Source: Shewanella frigidimarina
GTDB taxonomy: Bacteria; Pseudomonadota; Gammaproteobacteria; Enterobacterales; Shewanellaceae
Direction: 5' to 3'
NCBI RefSeq assembly: GCF_003797125.1
Contig: NZ_RKKE01000003.1
Location: 310,001-374,000, forward strand
Length of the DNA: 64,000 nt
Part shown: positions 37,159 through 46,206 of the stretch, piece by piece
Layout of the letters: the number at the start of each line of letters is the position of its first letter
Numbering within the stretch: position 1 is the stretch's first letter
Made by a program: the position numbers and the translations under genes
Notes under the pieces: model-generated
The model's input: the letters and a program-made list of their open reading frames with translations, nothing else
What the model was told of the DNA's origin: nothing
Database searches by the model: none

Positions 37159-39219
37159 CTATTGCGCTGTCCAACGATCCATCCAGCCTAATACATTCTT
37201 GTACCATAGCTGTAAGTTATCTTGATTTAAAATCCAGTGATTCTCATCAGGAAATACCAATAGCTCAGAAGGAATACCTTTACGCTGCATAAAGGTAAAT
37301 GCAGCAAGGCCTTGACCATAAGGAACACGGTAGTCTTTTTCACCATGGATGACGAGCATTGGTGTTTTCCAGTTTTCAACATAGTTAACTGGGTTAAACT
37401 TTTCATATAGTTCTTTGTTTTGATCGTATGGGCCACCGAATTCATATTCAGGGAACCACAATTCCTCTGTGACGTAATACATAGAACGCATATCAAACAA
37501 ACCAGCATGGTCGACTAAACACTTGAAGCCATCGTTCCATTTACCTTGGAACCAGTTCATCATATAGCCACCGTAAGAACCACCTAGTGCACATGCATTG
37601 TTAGCATCTAACCAAGGTTGCTGCGCGGTAACCGCTGCCATGCCTTTTTTAAGATCTTCAAGCGGTTTTCCGCCCCAATCCTTGCCAATAGAGTCAGTAA
37701 ACGCTTGGCCATAACCAGTAGAACCATGGAAGTCGACCATCACTACGCCATAGCCTGCACCAGCCCATAACTGAGCATTCCAGCGACTGCTGAAACTGTT
37801 ACCAAATGAGCCTTGTGGGCCACCGTGTACAAGGTAAGCAATTGGGTATTTTTTACCTTCTTCATAGTTAACGGGTTTGATCCAATAGCCATGAACGGTT
37901 TCGTCATTCCAACCTTTAAAGTTGAACTGTTCAAAATCACCAAACTTAATGTCAGCTAATTTTTCACTGTTGACGTTGGTTAGCTGTTTCAGTTGTTCAC
38001 CTTCAAGTGACACACTGAATAAATCGCCAGGTTCAACTAATGATGACTTCTTGAAAATAAGACGATTACTGGTCACAGCCACTAGGCTGTTACTACCTTG
38101 GTTGTAAATAGGGCGAACATCACCAAACTGTGTGTTCACTTCAAAAATGGTCACTTGCCCAAGATCTTGTGCTGTCACATACAAAGTACGGCCATCGGCA
38201 CTAAAGTTCAATGAACTAGCACTGCGATCCCATAATGGTGCGACTTCTTTTTCCTGACCTGTAACATTGTCACGTAACATAATGCGGGAGCGATCAGCTT
38301 CGTAACCCGCCTTGGTCATGGCTAAATAGGCAAGATAACGGCCATCGGCAGAGAACGTAGGCTGAGCATCCCATGCTTGGTTATCTGGGGTTAAGTTAAC
38401 CGTTTCACCGCCAGCTACAGGCACTTGCCATAAATCGTAATTAGTTGTCCAAGCTTGATCGCGGCTCGGCGCTTTAGCGCTATAAACAACGTACTTACCG
38501 TCTGCAGTAAAGGTGACTTCTTCCATGCCAGAAAATGGTTTAGGCGGTGTTTCAGTGTCACGGCCCGCTGTAACGTTTGTCGCGGTGGTAATTTTGTTGC
38601 CATTAAGCGAGGCAACAAACAAATGGTTACGTGCGTTATCTTCCCAAGTGTCCCAATGGCGTACCATCAACTGCTTGTATTCGCGGCCAGTGCTTTTACG
38701 TTCAGCTTCGGCAGTAAACTTGTCTTTTGAACACGCTAAGTCTTTACACTCTGGAAATACCCGCAACGTCATAACGACTTGCTTACCGTCGTTAGACAAT
38801 TTGTAGCCATTGATATCTAACGGTAAATCAGTAACCGCAATAGCCTCTCCACCATCAAGGGCCAATTGATACAATTGACTGGTGCCAGAACGACTGGCGA
38901 GGAAATAAATCGATTTTCCATCTGGCGAAAAGCTGACATCGTGTTCAGTGCCTGCAGCCGAAGTAAGTTGCTTTGGCTTAGCATTTTTATCGTTCAAGTC
39001 GAGAAGATAAAGATCTGAGCTGCCCTCGCCTTTATCATCAACCACTTTTACGCCGTATACCATGGTCTTACCATCATTTGATACGGCTGCTGAATGCAAC
39101 TTATTTAAGTTAACCAGTTGTTGAACATTAAAAGCTGCGGGCTCAGCCGCAGACACTGATGTTGCCATGCCAGCAGCAATCAGTGCGAATAATACAGAAG
39201 ACTTTTTCATTGTTATCAT
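37159..39219 (-). CDS. Secreted S9 family prolyl-oligopeptidase-like peptidase
   Basis: A 686-residue periplasmic serine peptidase. A signal peptide (residues about 4-25, MKKSSVLFALIAAGMATSVSA) precedes a seven-bladed propeller (about 35-420, with repeated DGK/DGR strand turns). The alpha/beta-hydrolase domain has the nucleophile Ser in GGSYGGYMMNW, the Asp in GEKDYRVP and the His in DENHWI. It is therefore a dipeptidyl or acylaminoacyl peptidase acting on short peptides. An alternative start is the ATG three codons later. It lies upstream of the ychE region and next to fumarase; as I recall, these two are also neighbours in S. oneidensis. Confidence 0.93.
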   Translation of the reverse strand: MITMKKSSVLFALIAAGMATSVSAAEPAAFNVQQLVNLNKLHSAAVSNDGKTMVYGVKVVDDKGEGSSDLYLLDLNDKNAKPKQLTSAAGTEHDVSFSPDGKSIYFLASRSGTSQLYQLALDGGEAIAVTDLPLDINGYKLSNDGKQVVMTLRVFPECKDLACSKDKFTAEAERKSTGREYKQLMVRHWDTWEDNARNHLFVASLNGNKITTATNVTAGRDTETPPKPFSGMEEVTFTADGKYVVYSAKAPSRDQAWTTNYDLWQVPVAGGETVNLTPDNQAWDAQPTFSADGRYLAYLAMTKAGYEADRSRIMLRDNVTGQEKEVAPLWDRSASSLNFSADGRTLYVTAQDLGQVTIFEVNTQFGDVRPIYNQGSNSLVAVTSNRLIFKKSSLVEPGDLFSVSLEGEQLKQLTNVNSEKLADIKFGDFEQFNFKGWNDETVHGYWIKPVNYEEGKKYPIAYLVHGGPQGSFGNSFSSRWNAQLWAGAGYGVVMVDFHGSTGYGQAFTDSIGKDWGGKPLEDLKKGMAAVTAQQPWLDANNACALGGSYGGYMMNWFQGKWNDGFKCLVDHAGLFDMRSMYYVTEELWFPEYEFGGPYDQNKELYEKFNPVNYVENWKTPMLVIHGEKDYRVPYGQGLAAFTFMQRKGIPSELLVFPDENHWILNQDNLQLWYKNVLGWMDRWTAQ

Positions 39220-39316
39220 GTCTCAGTTATTTAAGTAAAACGTATTACGTTTAGGCCGCAAAAACAGCCAATATCAAACGTAATCATAAAATGTATATTG
39301 CAGACTAACCAAAGCA

Positions 39317-39366
39317 AAACGCTCAGGCAACAAGCCTTTTGTAAAAAGCTGTAAACCCGAGCGTTT
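39317..39366 (-). terminator. Candidate terminator after the class I fumarase gene
   Basis: AAACGCTC and GAGCGTTT are 8-bp inverted arms around a 34-nt loop with its own inner GGC/GCC stem. On the minus strand T-rich sequence follows. Weaker than the other terminators here. Confidence 0.5.
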
Positions 39367-39416
39367 AATCACATTGACACTTATCGCTTATGTCTAAGCA
39401 CAATGTTATCGATGGC

Positions 39417-40994
39417 TTACTTATTAGCTTTACTGTTAGCGATGTTAATTTTCCAAATCGCTGGGCCAGTTTCGTGCGCATTAACACCATTGGTATCAAC
39501 CGCCACGGTCACTGGCATGTCTTGCACATCAAATTCGTAAATCGCTTCCATGCCTAAATCTTCAAATGCGACAACACGTGATTTCTTAATCGCTTTCGAC
39601 ACTAGGTATGCAGCGCCGCCAACAGCCATTAAATAGACTGCTTTGTGCTTTTTAATTGAAGCAACCGTTTCAGGACCACGCTCAGACTTACCAATCATGC
39701 CCATTAGGCCTGTTTGGTCTAACATCATGTCAGTGAACTTATCCATACGGGTTGCCGTTGTTGGGCCTGCAGGGCCAACCACTTCATCACCGACTGGATC
39801 GACTGGGCCAACGTAATAAATAAACTTACCGGTAAAATCGACACCTGCTGGTAAACCTTCACCAGATTCAAGCAACATTTGAATCCGTTTATGAGCTGCA
39901 TCGCGGCCAGTCAGCATTTTACCGTTGAGTAATAAGGTATCACCACTCTTCCAAGTTTCGATTTCAGCTTGAGTGACCGTATCTAAATTGACACGGTGAG
40001 TGTTTTCTCCCGCTTCACGAGTAATTTCAGGCCAATCAGACAACGATGGTGGTACTAAATCGACTGGACCAGTGCCATCTAAATGAAAATGCACATGGCG
40101 CGTTGCTGCGCAGTTAGGGATCATCACTACTGGTTTAGACGCTGCATGAGTCGGTACAGATTTAATTTTAACATCTAATACTGTAGTGAGTCCGCCCAAC
40201 CCTTGAGCGCCTATGCCTAAATTATTTGCGCGTTCAAAAATGTCTAAACGAAGCTTTTCTTCTGTGGTCTCTGCACCACGAGCCATCAACTCATGAATAT
40301 CAACAGGGTCCATTAATGATTCTTTGGCCAGAACGGCCGCTTTCTCAGCAGTACCACCGATACCTATGCCTAACATACCCGGTGGACACCAGCCCGCGCC
40401 CATTGTTGGTAATGTTTTTTCTACCCAAGCGGCGATATCGTCTGACGGATTAAGCATGGCCATTTTGGATTTATTTTCCGACCCACCACCTTTGGCTGCA
40501 ATCATCACTTCTATTTGATTACCAGCAACCATGTCAATATGAACCACTGATGGTGTGTTGTCTTTGGTATTTTTACGCGCACCGGCAGGGTCTGACACTA
40601 TTGATGCACGTAATGGATTATCTGGATTGGTATAAGCACGACGTACACCTTCATCGACCATTTCTTGAACTGTCATGTCAGTTTTATCCCACTGAACAGA
40701 CATACCAATTTTAACAAAGGTGGTGACAATTCCAGTGTCTTGGCATAAAGGGCGTTTGCCTTCGGCTGACATGCGGGAGTTAATCAGAATTTGAGCAATG
40801 GCGTCTTTAGCGGCAGCGCTTTCTTCACGCTCGTAAGCTTTGGTCATCGCATCAACAAAGTCTTTGGGATGGTAATACGAAATGTATTGCAGAGAATCAG
40901 CAATACTTTCAATAAAGTCAGCTTGTTTAATCACGACAGCTTGACTAGATATAGTTGAATGAGTTGTAGAGTGAGATGTGGTATTCGTCGACAT
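39417..40994 (-). CDS. fumA: Class I fumarate hydratase (iron-sulfur)
   Basis: Interconverts fumarate and malate with an oxygen-sensitive [4Fe-4S] cluster. The full two-domain single-chain form is present: the N-terminal domain with PLCQDTGIVTTF and MIPNCAATRHVHFHLDG, and the C-terminal beta domain with GPTTATRMDKF. The cluster cysteines are in PLCQ, GAGWCPP and NCAA. I set the start at ATG 40994 (526 residues, MSTNTT...), because GGAG lies 8 nt before it and the preceding MAAGAPH looks extra; ATG 41015 is the other option. The first 20 residues are Ser/Thr-rich. The symbol is approximate (FumA/FumB cannot be told apart). It is divergent from pabB. Confidence 0.95.
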   Translation of the reverse strand: MSTNTTSHSTTHSTISSQAVVIKQADFIESIADSLQYISYYHPKDFVDAMTKAYEREESAAAKDAIAQILINSRMSAEGKRPLCQDTGIVTTFVKIGMSVQWDKTDMTVQEMVDEGVRRAYTNPDNPLRASIVSDPAGARKNTKDNTPSVVHIDMVAGNQIEVMIAAKGGGSENKSKMAMLNPSDDIAAWVEKTLPTMGAGWCPPGMLGIGIGGTAEKAAVLAKESLMDPVDIHELMARGAETTEEKLRLDIFERANNLGIGAQGLGGLTTVLDVKIKSVPTHAASKPVVMIPNCAATRHVHFHLDGTGPVDLVPPSLSDWPEITREAGENTHRVNLDTVTQAEIETWKSGDTLLLNGKMLTGRDAAHKRIQMLLESGEGLPAGVDFTGKFIYYVGPVDPVGDEVVGPAGPTTATRMDKFTDMMLDQTGLMGMIGKSERGPETVASIKKHKAVYLMAVGGAAYLVSKAIKKSRVVAFEDLGMEAIYEFDVQDMPVTVAVDTNGVNAHETGPAIWKINIANSKANK

Positions 40995-41132
40995 ATGGGG
41001 TGCTCCAGCAGCCATTGCGGCCTAACATGGTTATCGTTTTTATTAGAATCGATTTAATATTAACTATTAAGACCAATATGATACTCTTTCCATCCTTTTT
41101 GGGCTACATCACATTTTAGATAAGGGTTATCG

Positions 41133-42554
41133 ATGTCTGCGCGGGCAAAAAACGCACTCTTCATGCAAAAACTGGACTGGAAAATAGACACAAAGCAGCT
41201 ATTTTCACTGGTAAGCCACCAGCCATGGGCGATATTACTCGACTCAGCCAATGCTCCGCACCAAGATGCCAAATTCGACATCATCGGTTTTAATCCTATT
41301 GCAACGTTAACCAGCAGCGATGGCATCAGTCGATTTAGTGCCAAAGACTCGGCCATCAAAGCACTCAATATTAAAATAGATCGCCACGCCAACCCCTTTA
41401 ACACATTAGCTGAACTGCAAGCGCGGTTATATCCTTCAGCGCAAGACAGCCAACATCCATTTAGTGTCGGAGCCCTGGGCGCATTTGGCTATGACCTGGG
41501 CCGAAATATTGAAAAGCTGCCACAAATTTCCATTAAAGATATTCATCTTGATGATATGAATATTGGTTTTTATGATTTTTCACTCGTCTACAGTTACGTT
41601 GATAAATCTTGGTATGCTTACCATTACTGTGGTTCTTACGCGTTAAAAGTTGAGTTGAATTTAATTGAATCTAAAATACAAAAATCAGCCAGTAACGCGA
41701 TAACATCAAGGCCTTTCAGATTAACTACGGCTTGGAGTAATCAGATAGACAGTCAGCAGTATCAACATAAATTTGCTCAAGTGCAGCAGTATTTATTGAG
41801 TGGTGATTGTTATCAAATCAATTTAACCCAACGATTTGAAGCTCAATATCAAGGAGATGAATGGCAAGCTTATTGTGCTTTATCCCTTGCAAACCAAGCG
41901 CCTTTTTCGGCATTTATGCGAGTTGATAACCACTGCATGTTATCTATCTCACCAGAACGTTTTATTAAACTTAACGATCAATATATCGAAACTAAACCCA
42001 TTAAAGGTACCATGCCGCGCCATCATGATCCCATTTTGGATCAACAAGCCGCTAGCGCATTAATCACTTCCGAGAAAGATCGTGCCGAAAATGTGATGAT
42101 TGTTGACCTGCTAAGAAACGATATCGGTAAAGTAGCCGCCCCAGGCTCAGTTAAGGTGCCTAGGTTATTCGCCATTGAAAGCTTCCCTGCCGTGCATCAT
42201 CTAGTTAGTACGGTTACCGCCACACTTGCACAATACAAAACAGCATTCGATTTACTTAACGCCGCCTTTCCTGGAGGATCAATTACCGGAGCACCAAAAA
42301 TCCGCGCAATGGAAATCATTGAAGAACTAGAACCGTCCAGACGTAACCTTTATTGCGGCAGCATCGGCTATATAAGCCAAAATGGAAACATGGACACCAG
42401 TATTACTATTCGTACTTTGGTCACTGAAAATAATCACATTTACTGCTGGGCAGGTGGTGGTATTGTTGCCGACTCTAATGGTGCCGCGGAGTATCAAGAA
42501 AGCTTTGATAAGGTTAGTAAAATATTACCTTTGTTAGCGAGTTTGAATCAGTAA
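41133..42554 (+). CDS. pabB: Aminodeoxychorismate synthase component I
   Basis: Chorismate-utilising enzyme making 4-amino-4-deoxychorismate, the first step of p-aminobenzoate and folate synthesis, with PabA as glutaminase. The N-terminal domain contains the CDLGRNIEKLP-like region, and the catalytic domain carries DCYQINLTQRF, TKPIKGTMPR, SEKDRAENVMIVDLLRNDIG, AFPGGSITGAPKIRAMEIIEELEP and GGGIVADS, all typical of the anthranilate synthase I/PabB fold. The start ATG has AAGGG 6 nt upstream. Length is 473 residues. In E. coli nudL follows pabB directly; here nudL is 19 kb away. Confidence 0.95.
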   Translation: MSARAKNALFMQKLDWKIDTKQLFSLVSHQPWAILLDSANAPHQDAKFDIIGFNPIATLTSSDGISRFSAKDSAIKALNIKIDRHANPFNTLAELQARLYPSAQDSQHPFSVGALGAFGYDLGRNIEKLPQISIKDIHLDDMNIGFYDFSLVYSYVDKSWYAYHYCGSYALKVELNLIESKIQKSASNAITSRPFRLTTAWSNQIDSQQYQHKFAQVQQYLLSGDCYQINLTQRFEAQYQGDEWQAYCALSLANQAPFSAFMRVDNHCMLSISPERFIKLNDQYIETKPIKGTMPRHHDPILDQQAASALITSEKDRAENVMIVDLLRNDIGKVAAPGSVKVPRLFAIESFPAVHHLVSTVTATLAQYKTAFDLLNAAFPGGSITGAPKIRAMEIIEELEPSRRNLYCGSIGYISQNGNMDTSITIRTLVTENNHIYCWAGGGIVADSNGAAEYQESFDKVSKILPLLASLNQ

Positions 42555-43175
42555 TAAACAGCTATCGATAGACATTAAGTAGACAGACAATACCGATTTG
42601 CATGAATGACGGTTATTCTTGACTTATCGAATCGTCAAATTGTCAAAGTACGGGAATATAAATGACCCAAGGGTGCACATTGTAATGGCTTGATTAGTTT
42701 AAAAATGAACTCGTGTCTAGCAAGATACATAAAGCATAAAACTACTTTCAATCGATGTATACCAAGATGATCAGCTGATGCTTGATTTCTCTGTACTCGT
42801 GAACTTGATAACGAATAATCTCGAAACCAAGTTTACGCTAATATTGATAACAACTGATGGTAACTAACATTATTCCTAAGGTATTTCCCTACTCGCCAAA
42901 CCAGTATTAGCGTCAGTATTCATGTGAGTTTATTTACATCTGTTGGTTTTCTTAAAACCTAATTATCTTTCAATACACACCCTTTAATACTGACTGAGCG
43001 ACTCATGATTTTTCAGGTGTAACTTTAGGTTTCAAGTCATTTTCATTACAAGTTTTAAACTATTACTCATGATATTCACTCAAACTACCTTCAACCATGA
43101 ACGATCGCTCAAATACATATTGAGCATTCGTTCAAATTCTGTTTAAATACGCTTCTTACTTATTAAGGAGTTCAC
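42555..43175. other. Intergenic region of about 620 bp
   Basis: No gene is seen. Its right end carries the operator-like element at 43099-43135 and the ribosome binding site of the GST gene. Confidence 0.5.
43099..43135 (+). promoter_or_regulatory. Operator-like element upstream of the GST gene
   Basis: GAACGATCGCTC is followed 9 bp later by TTGAGCATTCGTTC. The two parts form one large imperfect inverted repeat, and the left part repeats the element at 20704-20739 nearly base for base. A TetR-family repressor site is the likely reading. Confidence 0.5.
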
Positions 43176-43850
43176 ATGATTAAATTTTATTTCCATCCAG
43201 GCCCTAACCCAATGAAAATTGCCTTGTTCCTCGAAGAAACAGGCCTTGAGTTTGAACTCGTACCTGTGGATACCTTAAAAGGTGAGCAACATAGCGCTGA
43301 ATTTAAAGCGATTAACCCAAACAGTAAAACACCCGCCATTGAAGACAACGGCGTGCGTGTATTCGATTCTAATGCCATTCTTTTATACCTTGCTGACAAA
43401 ACAGGTCAATTAGCTGCAACCCCGGAAAATCGTGGTGAGCTTCTGTCGTGGTTAATGTTTGTCGCCACTGGTTTAGGCCCTTATTCTGGTCAATGTGTCC
43501 ATTTCACTCACCATGCACCAGAGAAAATAGATTACGCAACAAACCGTTATCAACGTGAAACTCAGCGCCATTACCAAGTACTTGACGCACATCTTGATAA
43601 CCGTGAGTTTATCGTGGGTGATGAATTGAGCATTGTCGATATTGCTGCATGGGGTTGGGTTGATAAAGTCGGCTATGTATTAGGCCAAGATGCCCTTGCC
43701 ACTTACCCGAATGTTCAACGCTGGTTTAACAGCATCAACAACCGTCCTGCAGTTGAACGCGCCAGAAACATGGGTAAAGACATTCAATTTAAAGCAGAAT
43801 TTGATGAAGACGCAAAACGTGCGTTTTTCCCACAAAATTATGTTATCTAA
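43176..43850 (+). CDS. Glutathione S-transferase family protein
   Basis: A 224-residue cytoplasmic GST. The N-terminal thioredoxin-like domain begins with MIKFYFHPGPNPMKIALFLEETG and has NPNSKTPAIEDNG and the cis-Pro and glutathione-contacting FDSNAILLYLAD. The helical C-terminal domain follows. It is different from the YghU-type GST at 21694 and closer to YfcG/URE2-like or bacterial beta/theta GSTs. The ATG has AAGGAG 6 nt before it. It is monocistronic, with a terminator after it, and shares its upstream operator-like element with the HAD gene. Confidence 0.88.
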   Translation: MIKFYFHPGPNPMKIALFLEETGLEFELVPVDTLKGEQHSAEFKAINPNSKTPAIEDNGVRVFDSNAILLYLADKTGQLAATPENRGELLSWLMFVATGLGPYSGQCVHFTHHAPEKIDYATNRYQRETQRHYQVLDAHLDNREFIVGDELSIVDIAAWGWVDKVGYVLGQDALATYPNVQRWFNSINNRPAVERARNMGKDIQFKAEFDEDAKRAFFPQNYVI

Positions 43851-43860
43851 GCAAAATAGA

Positions 43861-43888
43861 TTTTAATCGCGTTATTTTAATCGCGTTA
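43861..43888. repeat. Tandem 14-bp duplication
   Basis: TTTTAATCGCGTTA occurs twice without interruption, directly after the GST stop codon. A second short direct repeat, GCTGTAACGCCACT, occurs at 43950-43963 and 43967-43980. Confidence 0.8.
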
Positions 43889-43889
43889 T

Positions 43890-43924
43890 AAAAGGCTTGT
43901 GGATGATATCCATAAGCCTTTTTT
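43890..43924 (+). terminator. Terminator of the GST gene
   Basis: AAAAGGCTTGTGGAT and ATCCATAAGCCTTTT pair with one mismatch around a 3-nt loop and are followed by TT. Confidence 0.8.
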
Positions 43925-44210
43925 GTATTGCCTATGTAGCCCCACTCATGCTGTAACGCCACTATTGCTGTAACGCCACTGTGCACGCTATAGGTTTCTA
44001 TCTATACAATGTTTTTAAGTTTATATATAAAGCTTTAAAGTTGATTTACACGGTTTTTAGGTTTGATATTTAGCTGCAACTGGTTGTTTATAAGCTAATG
44101 TTCGCGTTTATGCATGTAGATTAAGCGTATAAATCATGAATACAATTTGTTATTTTTATCCACTTTGACACGAATTTACTTGTTCTTGCGGCGGTATTTT
44201 CCTACTGTTA
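43925..44210. other. Intergenic region before the phosphohexomutase gene
   Basis: Apart from the short direct repeats at its start, I see nothing except AT-rich sequence. TTGACA at 44165-44170 looks like a -35 but has no matching -10 at 17 bp. Confidence 0.35.
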
Positions 44211-44212
44211 TT

Positions 44213-44231
44213 GAAAATGATTATCAATGAG
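44213..44231. promoter_or_regulatory. Fur-box-like sequence before the phosphohexomutase gene
   Basis: Read on the minus strand, CTCATTGATAATCATTTTC agrees with the Fur consensus at 14 of 19 positions by eye. It overlaps the ribosome binding site region. The function of such a site for a sugar mutase is unclear. Confidence 0.35.
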
Positions 44232-44238
44232 GTTACTC

Positions 44239-45960
44239 ATGAATACCCATCTTCAACATCAAATCAACCAATGGCTGAATAACGATCCCGACCCACACAC
44301 CCGCTCACAACTGCAAACGTTAATTGATAACGGCAATGAAACAGAACTAGCGGCACGCTTTGCGGGTCGTTTAGCATTTGGCACAGCAGGGCTAAGAGGC
44401 GAAGTGGGTGTTGGCCCTATGGCAATGAACCGTTTGGTTATCCGCCAAACTACTGCCGGTCTGGGGGCTTACTTACTCGAGCAAATCGACAATGCTGCCG
44501 AGCGTGGTGTCGTGATAGGTTACGATGGTCGTCATGATTCCTTTACCTTTGCCCATGATGCCGCAAGTGTATTAACCGCTATGGGCATTAACGTGCATTT
44601 AACCTACAAGGTTGCCGCCACGCCGTTAGTCGCTTTTGGGGTAAAACATCTTAACGCTGCAGCTGGCATTGTGGTTACCGCAAGCCATAACCCACCACAA
44701 TACAATGGCTATAAAGTCTATTGGGAAAATGGCGCACAAATTATTCCTCCTCACGACACAGGCATAGCCGCCCAAATTACTCGGGCTGCCACTCAGGCGA
44801 TTCCCTTTTTAGCCTTAGATGACGCAATATCACAAGATAAGCTTACTTGGTTACAAGACGATTTCTATCAAGCCTATCGCCAAGGAATTCATGAAGCTAA
44901 AGAGCTGCAATACCACAGCGGACAGGACAAGGTCAGTTTAGCTTACACCGCAATGCACGGTGTTGGTGCCGACATGGCTGAAACGGTATTAAATGATGCT
45001 GGTTTTACCCAAGTGTATTCAGTGGCGGCTCAACGTGAACCTGATGGCGACTTTCCTACGGTAAACTTTCCAAATCCTGAAGAAAAAGGAGCAATGGATT
45101 TGGTGATTGCAGAAGCCAAAAAGCACCATGCTACACTCGCTTGTGCCAACGACCCTGATGCTGACCGCTTTGCTGTTGCCGCTCGCACTGAAAATGGCGA
45201 CTACCAAATGTTGACAGGCGATCAAGTTGGAGTGTTATTTGGTCATTACTTACTCAGCCATGCACCTAAAAATCAGCAACTCACTGGCACCACTATCGTG
45301 TCCTCAAGCCTGTTGTCTAAAATTGCCACTGAGTTTGGTAGCCAAAGCTATACCACTCTTACCGGCTTTAAGTGGTTAATGAATGTCGGTATTGCCAAGC
45401 ACCAAGCTGACAATCAGTTCTTATTCGCTTATGAAGAAGCGCTCGGCTACACCATTGGTAACTTAGTGTGGGATAAAGATGGATTATCGGCATTATTGGC
45501 CTTTGCCCAACTGACTGCAGAACTTGCAGATAATGGACAAACCATTTGGGATAAACTCGAGCAGATTTATCGCCAACATGGATTTCACCTTAATAAACAA
45601 GTGAGTATTGCCCTTAATGCTGACACGCCAAATATTGGTGCCTATTTACGCGAACATCCACCCGTGAAAATTGGTGAGTATGCGGTGATCTCAACCGACG
45701 ATTTAAAAAGTCTACAGCGCACTGCCGCTGATGGCAGCAAACAAGCCATTGATTTACCTAGTAGCGATGTGTTGATTTATGCCTTAGACGGTGGCGCTAG
45801 AGTCATTGTTCGCCCGTCGGGTACTGAGCCAAAAATTAAATGTTATTACGAAGTGGTTGAAACCATGACAAGCTCGGACACCTGGGCATCGGCACAAACT
45901 CGTGCAGAGGATGCCATGGCGAGCTTCATTACATCTCACCAAACGAGCTTACCCAGCTAG
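44239..45960 (+). CDS. Phosphoglucomutase/phosphomannomutase family protein
   Basis: Alpha-D-phosphohexomutase interconverting glucose 6-phosphate and glucose 1-phosphate (or the mannose pair). The order of family motifs is RLAFGTAGLRG, the phosphoserine loop TASHNPPQYNGYK, the metal-binding DPDADRF, the sugar-specificity EEALGYTIG and the phosphate-binding RPSGTEPKIK. At 573 residues it belongs to the longer PgcA/PGM2-like type. I choose ATG 44239 over 44227 because GAGG stands 6 nt before it. It likely supplies glucose 1-phosphate for the glycogen cluster 3 kb downstream. Confidence 0.93.
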   Translation: MNTHLQHQINQWLNNDPDPHTRSQLQTLIDNGNETELAARFAGRLAFGTAGLRGEVGVGPMAMNRLVIRQTTAGLGAYLLEQIDNAAERGVVIGYDGRHDSFTFAHDAASVLTAMGINVHLTYKVAATPLVAFGVKHLNAAAGIVVTASHNPPQYNGYKVYWENGAQIIPPHDTGIAAQITRAATQAIPFLALDDAISQDKLTWLQDDFYQAYRQGIHEAKELQYHSGQDKVSLAYTAMHGVGADMAETVLNDAGFTQVYSVAAQREPDGDFPTVNFPNPEEKGAMDLVIAEAKKHHATLACANDPDADRFAVAARTENGDYQMLTGDQVGVLFGHYLLSHAPKNQQLTGTTIVSSSLLSKIATEFGSQSYTTLTGFKWLMNVGIAKHQADNQFLFAYEEALGYTIGNLVWDKDGLSALLAFAQLTAELADNGQTIWDKLEQIYRQHGFHLNKQVSIALNADTPNIGAYLREHPPVKIGEYAVISTDDLKSLQRTAADGSKQAIDLPSSDVLIYALDGGARVIVRPSGTEPKIKCYYEVVETMTSSDTWASAQTRAEDAMASFITSHQTSLPS

Positions 45961-46001
45961 CGGCTCATAAAGCGATTAAGTCTCATTAACAAAAGAATGT
46001 T

Positions 46002-46029
46002 AAACGCCTGTTATTATTAACAGGCGTTT
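46002..46029 (+). terminator. Terminator of the phosphohexomutase gene
   Basis: AAACGCCTGTTA, TTAT, TAACAGGCGTTT with GTTTATG after it. Confidence 0.8.
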
Positions 46030-46206
46030 GTTTATGCTTATAAGCAATTGTAATCACAATGGATGAGTTATAGCGTTTTACTAGATCAGAGTGTCATGAG
46101 ATATGCCTGATTGAACTAACCAAGCCTATATTAAAGCGACCTATGTACCAGCGAAAATGATCTATAATGTTACAAAATTAATCATAACGTTATCGCAGGA
46201 TTGCTA

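Noticed and set aside
43925..44238. Promoter of the phosphohexomutase gene from TTGACA at 44165
   Set aside because: No -10 hexamer is present at a suitable distance.
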